NCBI RefSeq assembly: GCF_900258035.1
Contig: NZ_OGTP01000015.1
Location: 99,750 to 163,749 of the forward strand
Length of the DNA stretch: 64,000 nucleotides
Direction of reading: 5' to 3'
DNA from: Caballeronia novacaledonica
GTDB taxonomy: Bacteria; Pseudomonadota; Gammaproteobacteria; Burkholderiales; Burkholderiaceae
The translations under genes were made by a program, and so were the position numbers. The notes below the pieces were generated by a model. That model was given only the letters and a program-made list of their open reading frames with translations. It did not search any database and was not told the DNA's origin. Shown piece by piece: positions 56,037 through 64,000 of the stretch; positions within the stretch are counted from its first letter, which is position 1, and every line of letters starts with the position of its first letter.

Positions 56037-56711
56037 TTGCAAAAAAGAATTCGACGGCTCATCTGCGCATCGCTCATCGCAGTGTTGGCCGCTTGCGGAA
56101 CGGGGCCGGTCGCGCCGGGCTTTTATCGCGTCGAGCGCGGCGACACCGTGTCCAAGATCGCGCGTGAGAATCGCACCTCGGTGGCGAACATCAAGCGCTG
56201 GAACGGGCTCACGAATCCCGACGCCATCGAGGTCGGGCAGGTGTTGCGCATCACGCCGCCGGCGGGCAGCGCGACCACGGCCGATTCATCGGCTGCGGGA
56301 ACGGCGGGCGGCGCGCAGGCGTCGTCGCAGAACAAGCCTGGACCGGGCGTGACGCTCGTCTGGCCGGCGCAGGGCAGCATCATTCGCGGCTTCGACGGCA
56401 AGAACTCGAAGGGTATCGACATCGCCAATGTGCCGGGCACGCCGGTCGTCGCCGCGGCGACGGGCAGTGTCGTCTACGCGGGCAACGGCCTGCGCGGCTA
56501 CGGCAACATGTTGATCGTCAAGCACAACGACGATTATCTGACCGCCTACGCCCACAATCGCGCGCTGCTGGTGAAGGAAGGTCAGACCGTGCAGCAAGGC
56601 CAGCAGATCGCCGAAATGGGCGACACCGACAGCGATCGCACAATGCTGCATTTCGAAGTGCGCTACATGGGCCGCTCGACGGACCCGGCACGCTATCTAC
56701 CGCCGCGCTGA
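56037..56711 (+). CDS. NlpD-like LysM/LytM lipoprotein, amidase activator type
   Basis: This 224-residue lipoprotein starts at TTG 56037 (GAGG upstream), giving a signal peptide with lipobox LAAC. A LysM domain follows (YRVERGDTVSKIARENRTSV), then a LytM/M23 domain (GIDIANVPGTPVVAAATGSV, NGLRGYGNMLIVKHNDDYLT, TMLHFEVRY). The first zinc histidine is absent and the HxH pair is reduced to MLH. It is therefore predicted to be inactive and to activate an amidase, as NlpD does. It is not beside surE-pcm-rpoS, so it is probably a paralogue. Confidence 0.88.
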   Translation: MQKRIRRLICASLIAVLAACGTGPVAPGFYRVERGDTVSKIARENRTSVANIKRWNGLTNPDAIEVGQVLRITPPAGSATTADSSAAGTAGGAQASSQNKPGPGVTLVWPAQGSIIRGFDGKNSKGIDIANVPGTPVVAAATGSVVYAGNGLRGYGNMLIVKHNDDYLTAYAHNRALLVKEGQTVQQGQQIAEMGDTDSDRTMLHFEVRYMGRSTDPARYLPPR

Positions 56712-56739
56712 AAATCCGGCGGACGTTAAAGGAAGATTG

Positions 56740-57060
56740 ATGAGATTGACGATGAGGATGAACACGGCCGCGCTGGGCGCGGCTTTGGCCTTGACCGGCG
56801 CACTCGCCGGATGCGCGCACACGGCGACGATGACCTATCTGCCTTCGGGCGACACGGGCTTCGCGATCAACTGCAGCGGCAGCGATGCGAGCACGACCTG
56901 GGCGGCCTGTTACAAGCAGGCGGGCGAAATGTGCGGCGCGTATGGCTACGACGTGGTGTCGAAAGACGCCGATAACGGCGCGACGGCGGGCGGGTCTGTC
57001 GGCGGGATTCTCGGCGCGAACATCAAGAATCGCTCGATGGTGATCCGCTGCAAGCAGTAA
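56740..57060 (+). CDS. Small lipoprotein, 106 aa
   Basis: This protein has a signal peptide with lipobox LAGC. Its mature domain carries four cysteines (INCSGS, WAACYKQ, EMCGAYGY, IRCKQ) and a glycine-rich segment AGGSVGGILGAN. AGGA lies 6 nt before the ATG at 56740. It follows the NlpD-like gene by 28 bp and is probably co-transcribed. Function is unknown. Confidence 0.78.
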   Translation: MRLTMRMNTAALGAALALTGALAGCAHTATMTYLPSGDTGFAINCSGSDASTTWAACYKQAGEMCGAYGYDVVSKDADNGATAGGSVGGILGANIKNRSMVIRCKQ

Positions 57061-57071
57061 CGCCGCGCCGG

Positions 57072-57215
57072 TCAGGCGTCGACGGCGTCGTCTTTCGGCC
57101 TTCTCGACGACGGCGCGCGCCAGCGCCCCGATAACGGATCGATATGCGCAGCAAAGGCAACGAGCGAAGCAACGGCGAGCGGCGCGACGCCGGCGAAAAT
57201 CCAGAGCAAATCCAT
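57072..57215 (-). CDS. Possible 47-aa single-pass membrane protein
   Basis: The frame encodes a hydrophobic N-terminal helix (MDLLWIFAGVAPLAVASLVA) and a basic, polar tail. This composition is protein-like, but no good ribosome binding site precedes the ATG at 57215. An in-frame ATG 7 codons upstream is an alternative. It converges with the small lipoprotein gene. Confidence 0.35.
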   Translation of the reverse strand: MDLLWIFAGVAPLAVASLVAFAAHIDPLSGRWRAPSSRRPKDDAVDA

Positions 57216-57395
57216 GACAGATACACTTTGAAACATATTCGCCGAATGATACGTGCCCGGCAAATATTTCGCTTGAGCGAATACTCTGATTTTGTGCGGC
57301 AGGTAACGTTTTCCGAATTGAGATTGTGCGCTGCCAAACGCTGATCCGGACTGCGGCTTGCGTCCCGTTACGCGCCGAGACAGGCGCATACAGTC

Positions 57396-57569
57396 CTATT
57401 GCAGCTTGACGGGATCGGTGGTCATCGACGGCGGGGTCATGTCCGTCGGCACGCCTTTGTAGTCGGGTGGATCTTGCGGCTCATGCTTTTGATGAGCGGT
57501 GTCGGCGCAGGCGGCGAAGCCGAACGCGATGAATGCGGCACAAACGAGGTTGAAAACGATACGCGGCAT
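57396..57569 (-). CDS. Small proline-rich lipoprotein, 57 aa
   Basis: A short signal peptide with lipobox FAAC precedes a mature tail rich in proline, aspartate and threonine (EPQDPPDYKGVPTDMTPPSM). GGGAA precedes the ATG at 57569. It lies downstream of tRNA-Pro on the same strand. Function is unknown. Confidence 0.62.
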   Translation of the reverse strand: MPRIVFNLVCAAFIAFGFAACADTAHQKHEPQDPPDYKGVPTDMTPPSMTTDPVKLQ

Positions 57570-57595
57570 GAAATTCCCGTACGAGCGTCGAAAAG

Positions 57596-57630
57596 ACAAA
57601 GGGGTTACAAGCCGTGACTTGTAACCCCTT
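57596..57630 (-). terminator. Terminator of tRNA-Pro
   Basis: Read leftward, a perfect 11-bp stem GGGGTTACAAG/CTTGTAACCCC with a 6-nt loop is followed by TTTGTCTTTT. It lies directly after the tRNA. Confidence 0.85.
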
Positions 57631-57639
57631 CGTGTATCG

Positions 57640-57716
57640 TGGTCGGAGCGAAAGGATTCGAACCTTCGACCCTCTGATCCCAAATCAGATGCGCTACCAG
57701 GCTGCGCTACGCTCCG
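57640..57716 (-). tRNA. tRNA-Pro(TGG)
   Basis: The cloverleaf folds fully. The acceptor stem is CGGAGCG/CGCTCCG, and the anticodon stem CTGAT/ATCAG has loop TTTGGGA and anticodon TGG. The T loop is GTTCGAATC, with discriminator A and encoded CCA. Confidence 0.97.
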
Positions 57717-57821
57717 ACGAGCCGCAGATTGTAACGTGCCCCGCTCGCATGCGCAATGCCGAACACAGGCACGCATCTTTCTGCATCATTCGGAAAGCGA
57801 ACCTCATCACGGAGACGATTC

Positions 57822-58280
57822 ATGAACCTCATTCTCTGGCGTCACGCCGAAGCGGAAGACCAGGCGTCGAGCGATCTTGTACGACAGCTCACGCCGCGCG
57901 GACGCAAGCAGGCGCAGGGCATCGCAAAGTGGCTGAAGTCGCGCATCGACGATGACGCCGCGTTCCTCGCCAGTCCCGCGACGCGCACGATCCAGACCGC
58001 GGAGGCCTTCGGCGACCGCTATCGCGTCGTAGACGCACTCGCGCCCGGCAACGACGCGCAGGCCGTGCTCGATGCGGCCGGCTGGCCGGACGGCGTCGCC
58101 GAAACGGTCGTCGTGATCGGGCATCAACCGACGCTCGGGCGGGTCGCGTCGCTTCTCATGACCGGCCACGAAACGGAGTGGTCGATCAAGAAAGCGGGCG
58201 TCTGGTGGTTTCAGGGACGCACGCGCGGCGGCGACGGTCATGTCGTGCTGCGCGCGGTGATCAACCCCGACCTGCTATGA
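57822..58280 (+). CDS. sixA: Phosphohistidine phosphatase SixA family
   Basis: This 152-residue histidine phosphatase has the catalytic motif LILWRHAEAED at the N-terminus. SPATRTIQTAEAF carries a phosphate-binding arginine, and VVVIGHQPTLG the second histidine. SixA removes phosphate from histidine phosphotransfer proteins. The ATG at 57822 is preceded by GGAGA. It is the first gene of a phosphate-themed stretch with olsB, ppx and ppk. Confidence 0.9.
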   Translation: MNLILWRHAEAEDQASSDLVRQLTPRGRKQAQGIAKWLKSRIDDDAAFLASPATRTIQTAEAFGDRYRVVDALAPGNDAQAVLDAAGWPDGVAETVVVIGHQPTLGRVASLLMTGHETEWSIKKAGVWWFQGRTRGGDGHVVLRAVINPDLL

Positions 58281-58424
58281 GCGGAGCGGCATCGGCGGCG
58301 CAAGCTCGTGTTCATCCGCGTGTCGTTTCATCGAAACGTCATTGCGATGCCATGCGAGCGTAACCGTTCATTACTACATTGGCGGGGACTGAAAGCCACA
58401 GCAACGTCCTGTCGAGGAACGCCA

Positions 58425-59249
58425 ATGCAAGATTTGCCGACGCCCTTCCTGCAACTCGGAGCGTCATCGCTCTCGCTCGATTCGCGCCGCCACCTTCCGC
58501 GCACGTCGGAAACCGTCACCGGCCGCGAGCGCCTGCAAGTCGCGTGGGCGCGTGACGAAGACGCGCTGCGCGACGCGCAACGCCTGCGCTACCGCGTGTT
58601 TTCCGATGAAATGGGTGCACGTCTGTCCGGGCCCGCGGGCCTCGACGTCGATGCGTTCGACGCCTACTGCGATCACCTGCTCGTGCGCGATCTCGACACG
58701 CTGCAGGTCGTGGGCACGTATCGCGTGCTGCCGCCGCATCAAGCCGCGCGCATCGGCCGTCTGTACGCCGAAAGCGAGTTCGACGTGTCGCGCCTCACGC
58801 ACCTGCGTCCGAAGCTCGTCGAAGTGGGCCGGTCGTGCGTGCATCCGGACTATCGCAACGGGGCGGTGATCATGTCGTTGTGGGGCGGACTCGCCGCGTA
58901 CATGATGCAGAACGGCTACGAAACGATGCTCGGCTGCGCGAGCGTCGGCATGATCGACGGCGGGCATTACGCCGCGAATCTCTATACCTCGATGCCGGCC
59001 GATGCGCTCACCGCGCCCGAATACCGCGCCTTCCCGCACACGCCGCTGCCCGTCGAGGAACTGCGCACGGGCGCGAGCGTGAGCCCGCCGCCGCTCGTGA
59101 AAGGATATCTGCGCCTGGGCGCGAAAATCTGCGGCGCGCCGGCCTGGGATCCGGACTTCAACACCGCCGACTTCCTCACCCTCTTCCGTCTCTCCGAGAT
59201 CAACGCGCGTTACGCGCGGCATTTCATCGGCGACATGCAGGCACGCTGA
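58425..59249 (+). CDS. olsB: L-ornithine N(alpha)-acyltransferase
   Basis: This 274-residue GNAT-like acyltransferase makes lyso-ornithine lipid from ornithine and acyl-ACP. AQRLRYRVFSDEMGAR, GTYRVLPPHQAARIGRLY and VEVGRSCVHPDYRNGAVIM are the OlsB/hemolysin-type signatures. It acts at the inner membrane. Ornithine lipids replace phospholipids under phosphate limitation in many bacteria. GAGGAA precedes the ATG at 58425. The partner gene olsA is not in this window. Confidence 0.88.
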   Translation: MQDLPTPFLQLGASSLSLDSRRHLPRTSETVTGRERLQVAWARDEDALRDAQRLRYRVFSDEMGARLSGPAGLDVDAFDAYCDHLLVRDLDTLQVVGTYRVLPPHQAARIGRLYAESEFDVSRLTHLRPKLVEVGRSCVHPDYRNGAVIMSLWGGLAAYMMQNGYETMLGCASVGMIDGGHYAANLYTSMPADALTAPEYRAFPHTPLPVEELRTGASVSPPPLVKGYLRLGAKICGAPAWDPDFNTADFLTLFRLSEINARYARHFIGDMQAR

Positions 59250-59264
59250 AGCGCCGATATGACA

Positions 59265-59294
59265 AGGCCCCGTTCGACGGGGCCTTCTCTTTGC
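59265..59294. terminator. Terminator between convergent olsB and ppx
   Basis: A perfect 10-bp stem AAGGCCCCGT/ACGGGGCCTT with a TCG loop is followed by TCTCTTT. It serves olsB and probably ppx. Confidence 0.85.
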
Positions 59295-59298
59295 GGGA

Positions 59299-60810
59299 TC
59301 AGTCGTCCGTGTACACCACGCGATAAGGCTGGCCGATCTTCTCCCATTCCATCGCTTCCTGAACGAGGCTGTAATCGGTGAGCGGATTGTTCGTCACCCA
59401 CTCGTTCGGCAGACGCACCTCGAAGCCGCTGCCCGCGCGTTTCACCTGGATGCCGGGCAGCCCGACATCGGTGCGGCGGCGCGACAGCAGCGCCGCGAGC
59501 CGCAGGCAGAAGAGCAATGTCCACTCGATGTCGCGCGCCTGTGCGAGCTTGCCGAGCTTGCCCGCATGTCCGAGCACGAGCGCCGCGAGACGCGCCTGAT
59601 CGGTGCGCGAAAAGCCGGGCATGTCGGCGTTGCTCGCGATATACGCCGAATGCTTGTGATAGGCGCTATGCGCGATCGACAAGCCGATCTCATGCAACGA
59701 CGACGCCCACGCGAGGAACATGCGATTTTCCTCGCGCACGTCTTCGTCGGGTTCGCCGAGCTGATCGTAGAAGCTGATCGCCAGTTCGCCGATGCGCTCG
59801 GCCTGCGCGGCATCGACGGCATAACGGCGCTTGAAGCCTTCGACCGTCACCGTGCGCATGTCCTGATGCTGCGAGCGCCCGAGCAGGTCGTACAGCACGC
59901 CTAACCGCAGCGCGGCATCGGTCGTGTCGGCATATTCGATGCCCAGTTCCTCGAACACGCCGAGCATGATCGACAAACCGCCGGCCAGCACCGGCACGCG
60001 ATCGGGCTTCAACGCGATGAGTCTCAGCCGGTTCACGTTCTCGGCCTTGATGAGCGCGCGCTTCAGTTTCTCCAGGCCGCCGCGCGAGATGCCGTGCGTG
60101 ATGCCTTCGTCGTTGAAGCCGTTCGCCTCGATCAGTTCCGCGAGCGCGCGCGCCGTGCCCGACGAGCCGATCGCCTGATCCCAGCCGGTGCCCTTGTATT
60201 CGCTCGAGATGATCTGGATTTCGCGCTTGGCGGCGAGTTCGGCCTGACGCATCGTGTATTCGTCGACGTTGCCTGCCGGGAAGAACTGGAGGCTATGGCT
60301 CACGCAGCCGATATAGAGGCTTTCCATGTGGATCGGCGTGTAATGCGAGCCGATGATGAACTCCGTCGAGCCGCCGCCGATATCGACCACGAGCCGCTTG
60401 CCCGCGCTCGCCGGCACCGAATGCGCGGCGCCCGCATAGATGAGGCGCGCTTCTTCGCGCCCGGCGATGACTTCGATCGGGAAACCGAGCGCGGCTTCCG
60501 CTTCGACGAGAAAGTCGTGCGCGTTCTTCGCGACGCGCAGCGTGTTGGTGGCGACGGCGCGCACCTGATCGGGATGAAAGTCGCGAAGGCGTTCGCCGAA
60601 ACGCTTCAGGGCGTCCCAGCCGCGCACCTGCGACGCGCGGTCGAGCATCTTGTCCTTCGACAGGCCGCCGCCGAGCCGCACGGGCTCGCGCAGTGCGTCG
60701 ACTTGATAAATCTGGCTGCCGGCGGGCGTTTCCTCGACCCGTCCGACAATCAGGCGAAAGCTGTTCGATCCGAGGTCGACGGCGGCAAGTAAATGGGGAT
60801 GTGTGACCAT
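59299..60810 (-). CDS. ppx: Exopolyphosphatase
   Basis: This 503-residue ASKHA-fold enzyme removes terminal phosphate from polyphosphate and may also hydrolyse pppGpp. AAVDLGSNSFRLIVGR is the first phosphate loop, VVDIGGGSTEFIIG the second, and VIAGREEARLIYAGAA is typical of Ppx/GppA. A C-terminal HD-like region is present (MFLAWASSLHEIGLSIAHSA). It is divergent from ppk, so synthesis and breakdown genes share a 252-bp promoter region. Confidence 0.94.
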   Translation of the reverse strand: MVTHPHLLAAVDLGSNSFRLIVGRVEETPAGSQIYQVDALREPVRLGGGLSKDKMLDRASQVRGWDALKRFGERLRDFHPDQVRAVATNTLRVAKNAHDFLVEAEAALGFPIEVIAGREEARLIYAGAAHSVPASAGKRLVVDIGGGSTEFIIGSHYTPIHMESLYIGCVSHSLQFFPAGNVDEYTMRQAELAAKREIQIISSEYKGTGWDQAIGSSGTARALAELIEANGFNDEGITHGISRGGLEKLKRALIKAENVNRLRLIALKPDRVPVLAGGLSIMLGVFEELGIEYADTTDAALRLGVLYDLLGRSQHQDMRTVTVEGFKRRYAVDAAQAERIGELAISFYDQLGEPDEDVREENRMFLAWASSLHEIGLSIAHSAYHKHSAYIASNADMPGFSRTDQARLAALVLGHAGKLGKLAQARDIEWTLLFCLRLAALLSRRRTDVGLPGIQVKRAGSGFEVRLPNEWVTNNPLTDYSLVQEAMEWEKIGQPYRVVYTDD

Positions 60811-61062
60811 CGGATATCCAGAATCGTGAAGTGGGGAAAAGGCACTGTCACAGCGGCGCTGTTGCAGCGCACGAATTCTATTCTATGCCGAGGCAGCCCG
60901 CGCCCTCGTCGATTCATCCGAAATCGCGCATTTGCGGTAGCGACGCTATCCCGGTTGTGAGTAGAATTTGTGAAATTCGTTCTGTCTTAAAAAATACATC
61001 ATATTGTGAGAGCATCCGAGAGTTCCCTTGTCCATCTGATCGAGACCCCTTCCCTCCCTCCG

Positions 61063-63126
61063 ATGTCCATACGCTATCCGCTATTCAACCGCGAACTGGG
61101 CATATTAGGTTTCAACGAGCGCGTCCTCGCACAGGCCGCCGACACGACGGTTCCGCTGCTGGAGCGCCTGCGTTTCATCTGCATCACCAGCAGCAATCTC
61201 GACGAATTCTTCGAAGTCCGCATGGCGGGTCTGCAAGAGCAGATGCGCGACAACCCCGGCTCGCTGTCGCCGGACGGCATGTCGCTGCAACACGTCTACG
61301 ACCTCGTCTCCGAGCGCGCGCAGCGTCTCGTGCGCCAGCAATACTCGATGCTGCATGACATCGTGCTGCCCGCGCTCGAAATGGAAGGCATCTACTTCCA
61401 CGGCGCGGAAGACTGGACCGAGCAGCAGACCGCCTGGGCGCGCGATTACTTTCACAACGAACTGCTGCCGGTGCTCACGCCGATCGGACTCGATCCCGCG
61501 CATCCGTTTCCGCGCGTGTTGAACAAGAGCCTGAACTTCGTCGTCGAGCTGGAAGGCACCGACGCATTCGGCCGTCAGGCGATGATGGGCATCGTCCAGG
61601 CGCCGCGCGCGCTGCCGCGCCTCGTGCGCATGCCTGAAGCGCTGTCGGGCTATCCGCATGGTTTCGTGCTGCTGAGTTCGTTCATGCAGCACTTTGTGAA
61701 CGAGTTGTTCCCGCATCTCGTCGTGCGCAGTTGCAATCAGTTTCGTATCACGCGCAATAGCGAGCTTTTCGTCGATGAAGACGAAATCACCAATCTGCGC
61801 GTCGCGCTGCAGGGCGAATTGCCGGCGCGGCATCTGGGCAACGCGGTGCGTCTCGAAGTGTCGGCGGAAACGCCTGCGCATCTCGTGCGGCGTCTGCTCG
61901 ATGAAGGTCAGTTGAGCGAACGCGATCTGTATCGCGTGAACGGGCCGGTGAACCTCGTGCGCCTCATGCAGTTGCCGGAAATGGTCGACCGGCCGGACCT
62001 CAAGTTCGTACCGCATATTCCGTCGGTGCCGAAGCCGATCGCGAACACATCGAATCTCTTCGATGCGATCGATCAGGGCGACATCCTGCTGCATCATCCG
62101 TACGAGAGCTTCCAGCCGGTGCTGGAGTTGCTGCTGCAGGCGGCGAAAGATCCGCAAGTTGTTGCGATCAAACAGACGATCTATCGCACGGGCACCGATT
62201 CCCCGTTGATGGACGCGCTCATGCAAGCCGCGCGCAATGGCAAGGAAGTGACGGTCGTCGTGGAACTGCTCGCGCGGTTCGACGAGGAGACGAACATCAA
62301 CTGGGCGTCGCAGCTTGAGGCGGTGGGCGCACATGTGGTGTATGGCGTGGTCGGCCACAAGTGTCACGCGAAGATGATGCTGATCGTGCGGCGTGTGTCG
62401 CAAGGCGGCAAGCTCGTGCTGAAGCGGTATGCGCATCTGGGCACGGGCAACTATCATCCGCGCACGGCGCGTCTCTATACCGACTTCGGCCTGATGACGT
62501 CCGATCAGGAAATGTGCGAGGACGTGCATCATGTCTTCCAGCAACTGACGGGCATCGGCGGCGAGATTGCGCTGCATCAGCTATGGCAGTCGCCGTTCAC
62601 GCTGCACGCGAAGCTTATCGATGCCATCCGCGCCGAGGCCGAGCATGCGCGCGCGGGGCGGCGGGCGCGGATCGTCGCGAAGATGAATGCGCTGCTGGAG
62701 CCGACGGTCATCGCCGCGCTTTACGAGGCGTCGCATGCCGGCGTGAAGATCGATCTGATCGTGCGGGGTGTGTGCTCGTTGAAGCCCGGTGTCGAGGACT
62801 TGTCGGAGAACATCACGGTGCGGTCGATCGTCGGGCGCTTTCTCGAGCATCATCGCATCTTCTATTTCTATGCGAATGGGAAGGAAGATGTGTTTCTGTC
62901 GAGCGCGGACTGGATGGACCGGAATTTCTTCCGCCGCGTGGAGGTGGCGTTTCCGATACGCGATCGGCGGTTGAAGCGGCGCGTGATTGCCGAGGGCTTG
63001 TCGGTGTGTCTCGGTGATAATCAATCGGCGTGGGTCATGCAGAGCGATGGGCATTATCGTAAGCGGCGTCCGGGGAAGTCTATTCGCAATGCGCAGTTGG
63101 GGTTGCTGGCGAAGTTTTGCTCGTGA
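61063..63126 (+). CDS. ppk: Polyphosphate kinase 1
   Basis: This 687-residue enzyme makes polyphosphate from ATP. The N-terminus YPLFNRELGILGFNERVLAQ is the standard start, and the ATG at 61063 fits it. ICITSSNLDEFFEVR belongs to the N domain. VVGHKCHAKMMLIVRR carries the autophosphorylated histidine, and LEHHRIFYFYANGK the second active-site histidine. All four domains are complete. It is divergent from ppx, and repeat element C starts about 35 bp after its stop. Confidence 0.96.
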   Translation: MSIRYPLFNRELGILGFNERVLAQAADTTVPLLERLRFICITSSNLDEFFEVRMAGLQEQMRDNPGSLSPDGMSLQHVYDLVSERAQRLVRQQYSMLHDIVLPALEMEGIYFHGAEDWTEQQTAWARDYFHNELLPVLTPIGLDPAHPFPRVLNKSLNFVVELEGTDAFGRQAMMGIVQAPRALPRLVRMPEALSGYPHGFVLLSSFMQHFVNELFPHLVVRSCNQFRITRNSELFVDEDEITNLRVALQGELPARHLGNAVRLEVSAETPAHLVRRLLDEGQLSERDLYRVNGPVNLVRLMQLPEMVDRPDLKFVPHIPSVPKPIANTSNLFDAIDQGDILLHHPYESFQPVLELLLQAAKDPQVVAIKQTIYRTGTDSPLMDALMQAARNGKEVTVVVELLARFDEETNINWASQLEAVGAHVVYGVVGHKCHAKMMLIVRRVSQGGKLVLKRYAHLGTGNYHPRTARLYTDFGLMTSDQEMCEDVHHVFQQLTGIGGEIALHQLWQSPFTLHAKLIDAIRAEAEHARAGRRARIVAKMNALLEPTVIAALYEASHAGVKIDLIVRGVCSLKPGVEDLSENITVRSIVGRFLEHHRIFYFYANGKEDVFLSSADWMDRNFFRRVEVAFPIRDRRLKRRVIAEGLSVCLGDNQSAWVMQSDGHYRKRRPGKSIRNAQLGLLAKFCS

Positions 63127-63160
63127 GTTTTTTTCGTTTGGCCGAATGGCCCCCAATTCT

Positions 63161-63867
63161 TTTGCCGGATCCCGTATTCGCGTCGGTCTATTGGCACTGC
63201 CCCTGTGCGGGGCGGCAGTCACTTTCTTTGCTGCTGCAAAGAAAGTGACCAAAGAAAGCAGCTTTTTTTGCATCCAAAATACTTCATGCCGGCCGCGGCA
63301 TAGGCGATTGACCTAATGGCCCCCAGAGTGTTAATTCTTTTGCCGGATCCCGTATTCGCGTCGGTCTATTAGCACTGCCCCTGTGCGGGGCGGCAGTCAC
63401 TTTCTTTGCTGCTGCAAAGAAAGTAGCTTCTCCCATCCAAAGTGCCTCACACCGGCCGCGGCACAGGCGATTGACCTAATGGCCCCCAGAGTAGCGAGTG
63501 CCCTCAAAGGTCATATCGGGCTTGGATCGCGCACGGTCCGACACATCGCACCGCATAACAAACTGGTTCAGCACGAAACAGCGCCAGCCCGCTTCGCGGC
63601 CGACCGGTCAATCGGGTTGGCGCGCGCTCTCTTGCTAGCGCCGCCATCTCGCGGCATTTGTTCTTCGTCGGTTTCCCTTGCAGACCCAACGGCAGCGCGA
63701 AGCGCTGTGCCGACGCTATTTTGTGCTGAACCAGCGCCCTAAAACTTGTGGTGCGGCAGATCGTGCGCGAGCCAAGTCCGACTGGGCCTTCGATGCCAAC
63801 ACTTAGGCGAGTGCCAACTTGAGGGAGAAAAATGGCCAAGTTGCGTGTGACAGCGGGCCTGAAAAGC
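63161..63867. repeat. Composite repeat element C, truncated on the right
   Basis: The third copy follows ppk. Rightward hairpin units are at 63165-63262 and 63343-63428, each followed by the GCCGGCCGCGGC module. Then come the core and right flank up to CCTGAAAAGC at 63867. In copies A and B this point is followed by inverted hairpin units; here it switches to IS30-family sequence, so the right arm is missing or displaced. Confidence 0.88.
63519..63778. repeat. Core of element C, same orientation as element B
   Basis: The core is bounded by GGCTTGGATCGCGCACGGTC (63519-63538) and GATCGTGCGCGAGCCAAGTC (63759-63778). The marker GGTTTCCCTTGCAGACC lies at 63670-63686 on the same strand as in element B. 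Confidence 0.85.
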
Positions 63868-64000
63868 GGCGGATTCAACCGGTCAACGCAACCCCCAACG
63901 TCTCGGCCAATTTCTCCGCTGGAGTCATAAAGCCCAAGGTCTGCCGCGGCCTTTCATTGAGTCGCTTGGCAATTGCGTTCAATTCAGCCTGTGAGTAATG
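63868..64000 (-). mobile_element. IS30-family insertion sequence, one end (runs off right edge)
   Basis: Sequence from 63868 no longer matches the repeat copies and encodes an IS30-type transposase C-terminus reading leftward. The terminal inverted repeat is expected to overlap or directly follow the transposase stop. The other end lies outside the window. Confidence 0.7.
63875..64000 (-). CDS. IS30-family transposase, C-terminal 41 residues
   Basis: The visible part reads HYSQAELNAIAKRLNERPRQ then TLGFMTPAEKLAETLG, which is the conserved end of IS30-family DDE transposases. The gene enters from the right edge and stops at TGA 63875-63877. Activity cannot be judged from this fragment. Confidence 0.85.
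   Translation of the reverse strand, partial: HYSQAELNAIAKRLNERPRQTLGFMTPAEKLAETLGVALTG

Noticed and set aside
60950..61010. CTGTCTT with a following AT-rich stretch upstream of ppk as a Pho box
   Set aside because: Only the first half resembles the consensus; the second direct repeat is missing.

Overview
The window is high-GC DNA from a betaproteobacterium of the Burkholderiaceae, most like Caballeronia, Paraburkholderia or Burkholderia. This rests on codon use, on protein sequences such as PPK1, UvrD, ValS and the fused IolC-DUF2090 kinase, and on gene neighbourhoods. It looks like ordinary chromosome: aminoacyl-tRNA synthetases, uvrD, galU, uppP and two tRNAs. No phage, plasmid or CRISPR content was seen; one insertion sequence enters at the right edge.

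Layout. 0-6.6 kb is a signalling block: a partial EAL-HDOD protein, a PAS-GGDEF-EAL protein, an HDOD-GAF-like protein, a small conserved protein and a chemotaxis receptor. 6.9-18.3 kb holds a fosmidomycin-resistance-type MFS pump, propionyl-CoA synthetase, a coupled pair of unknown genes behind a perfect Fur box, an MTA/SAH nucleosidase coupled to uvrD, then valS and galU. 18.3-31.4 kb is a myo-inositol catabolic locus. An RpiR regulator and two Gfo/Idh dehydrogenases run left; an ABC importer with iolC, iolD, iolE and iolB runs right. A predicted IolR operator (GGAA-N6-TTCC) lies between them. 31.4-36.4 kb is a leftward operon of a Liv-type ABC transporter without a binding protein, a thioesterase and an iron alcohol dehydrogenase. 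36.5-45.5 kb has ltaE, alaS, a CoA-transferase, small glycine-zipper proteins, glnS and an orphan amino-acid binding protein. 46.4-57.6 kb has a Nudix hydrolase, a di-haem peroxidase, a secreted phosphoesterase, a GntR/CynX-type pair with twin operators, a degenerate receiver protein, tRNA-Arg, uppP, an epimerase, an NlpD-like lipoprotein, small lipoproteins and tRNA-Pro. 57.8-63.1 kb is phosphate themed: sixA, olsB, ppx and ppk.

The most unusual content is a family of large composite intergenic repeats, present three times (about 28.8-29.65, 45.5-46.4 and 63.16-63.87 kb). Each copy has roughly 90-100 bp hairpin-rich units facing inward around a core of about 260 bp bounded by 20-bp inverted repeats. 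The core of the first copy is inverted relative to the other two, while its flanks keep their orientation. Copy A splits the inositol operon between iolD and iolE. Copy C is cut short by an IS30-family element. I do not recognise a published name for this element.
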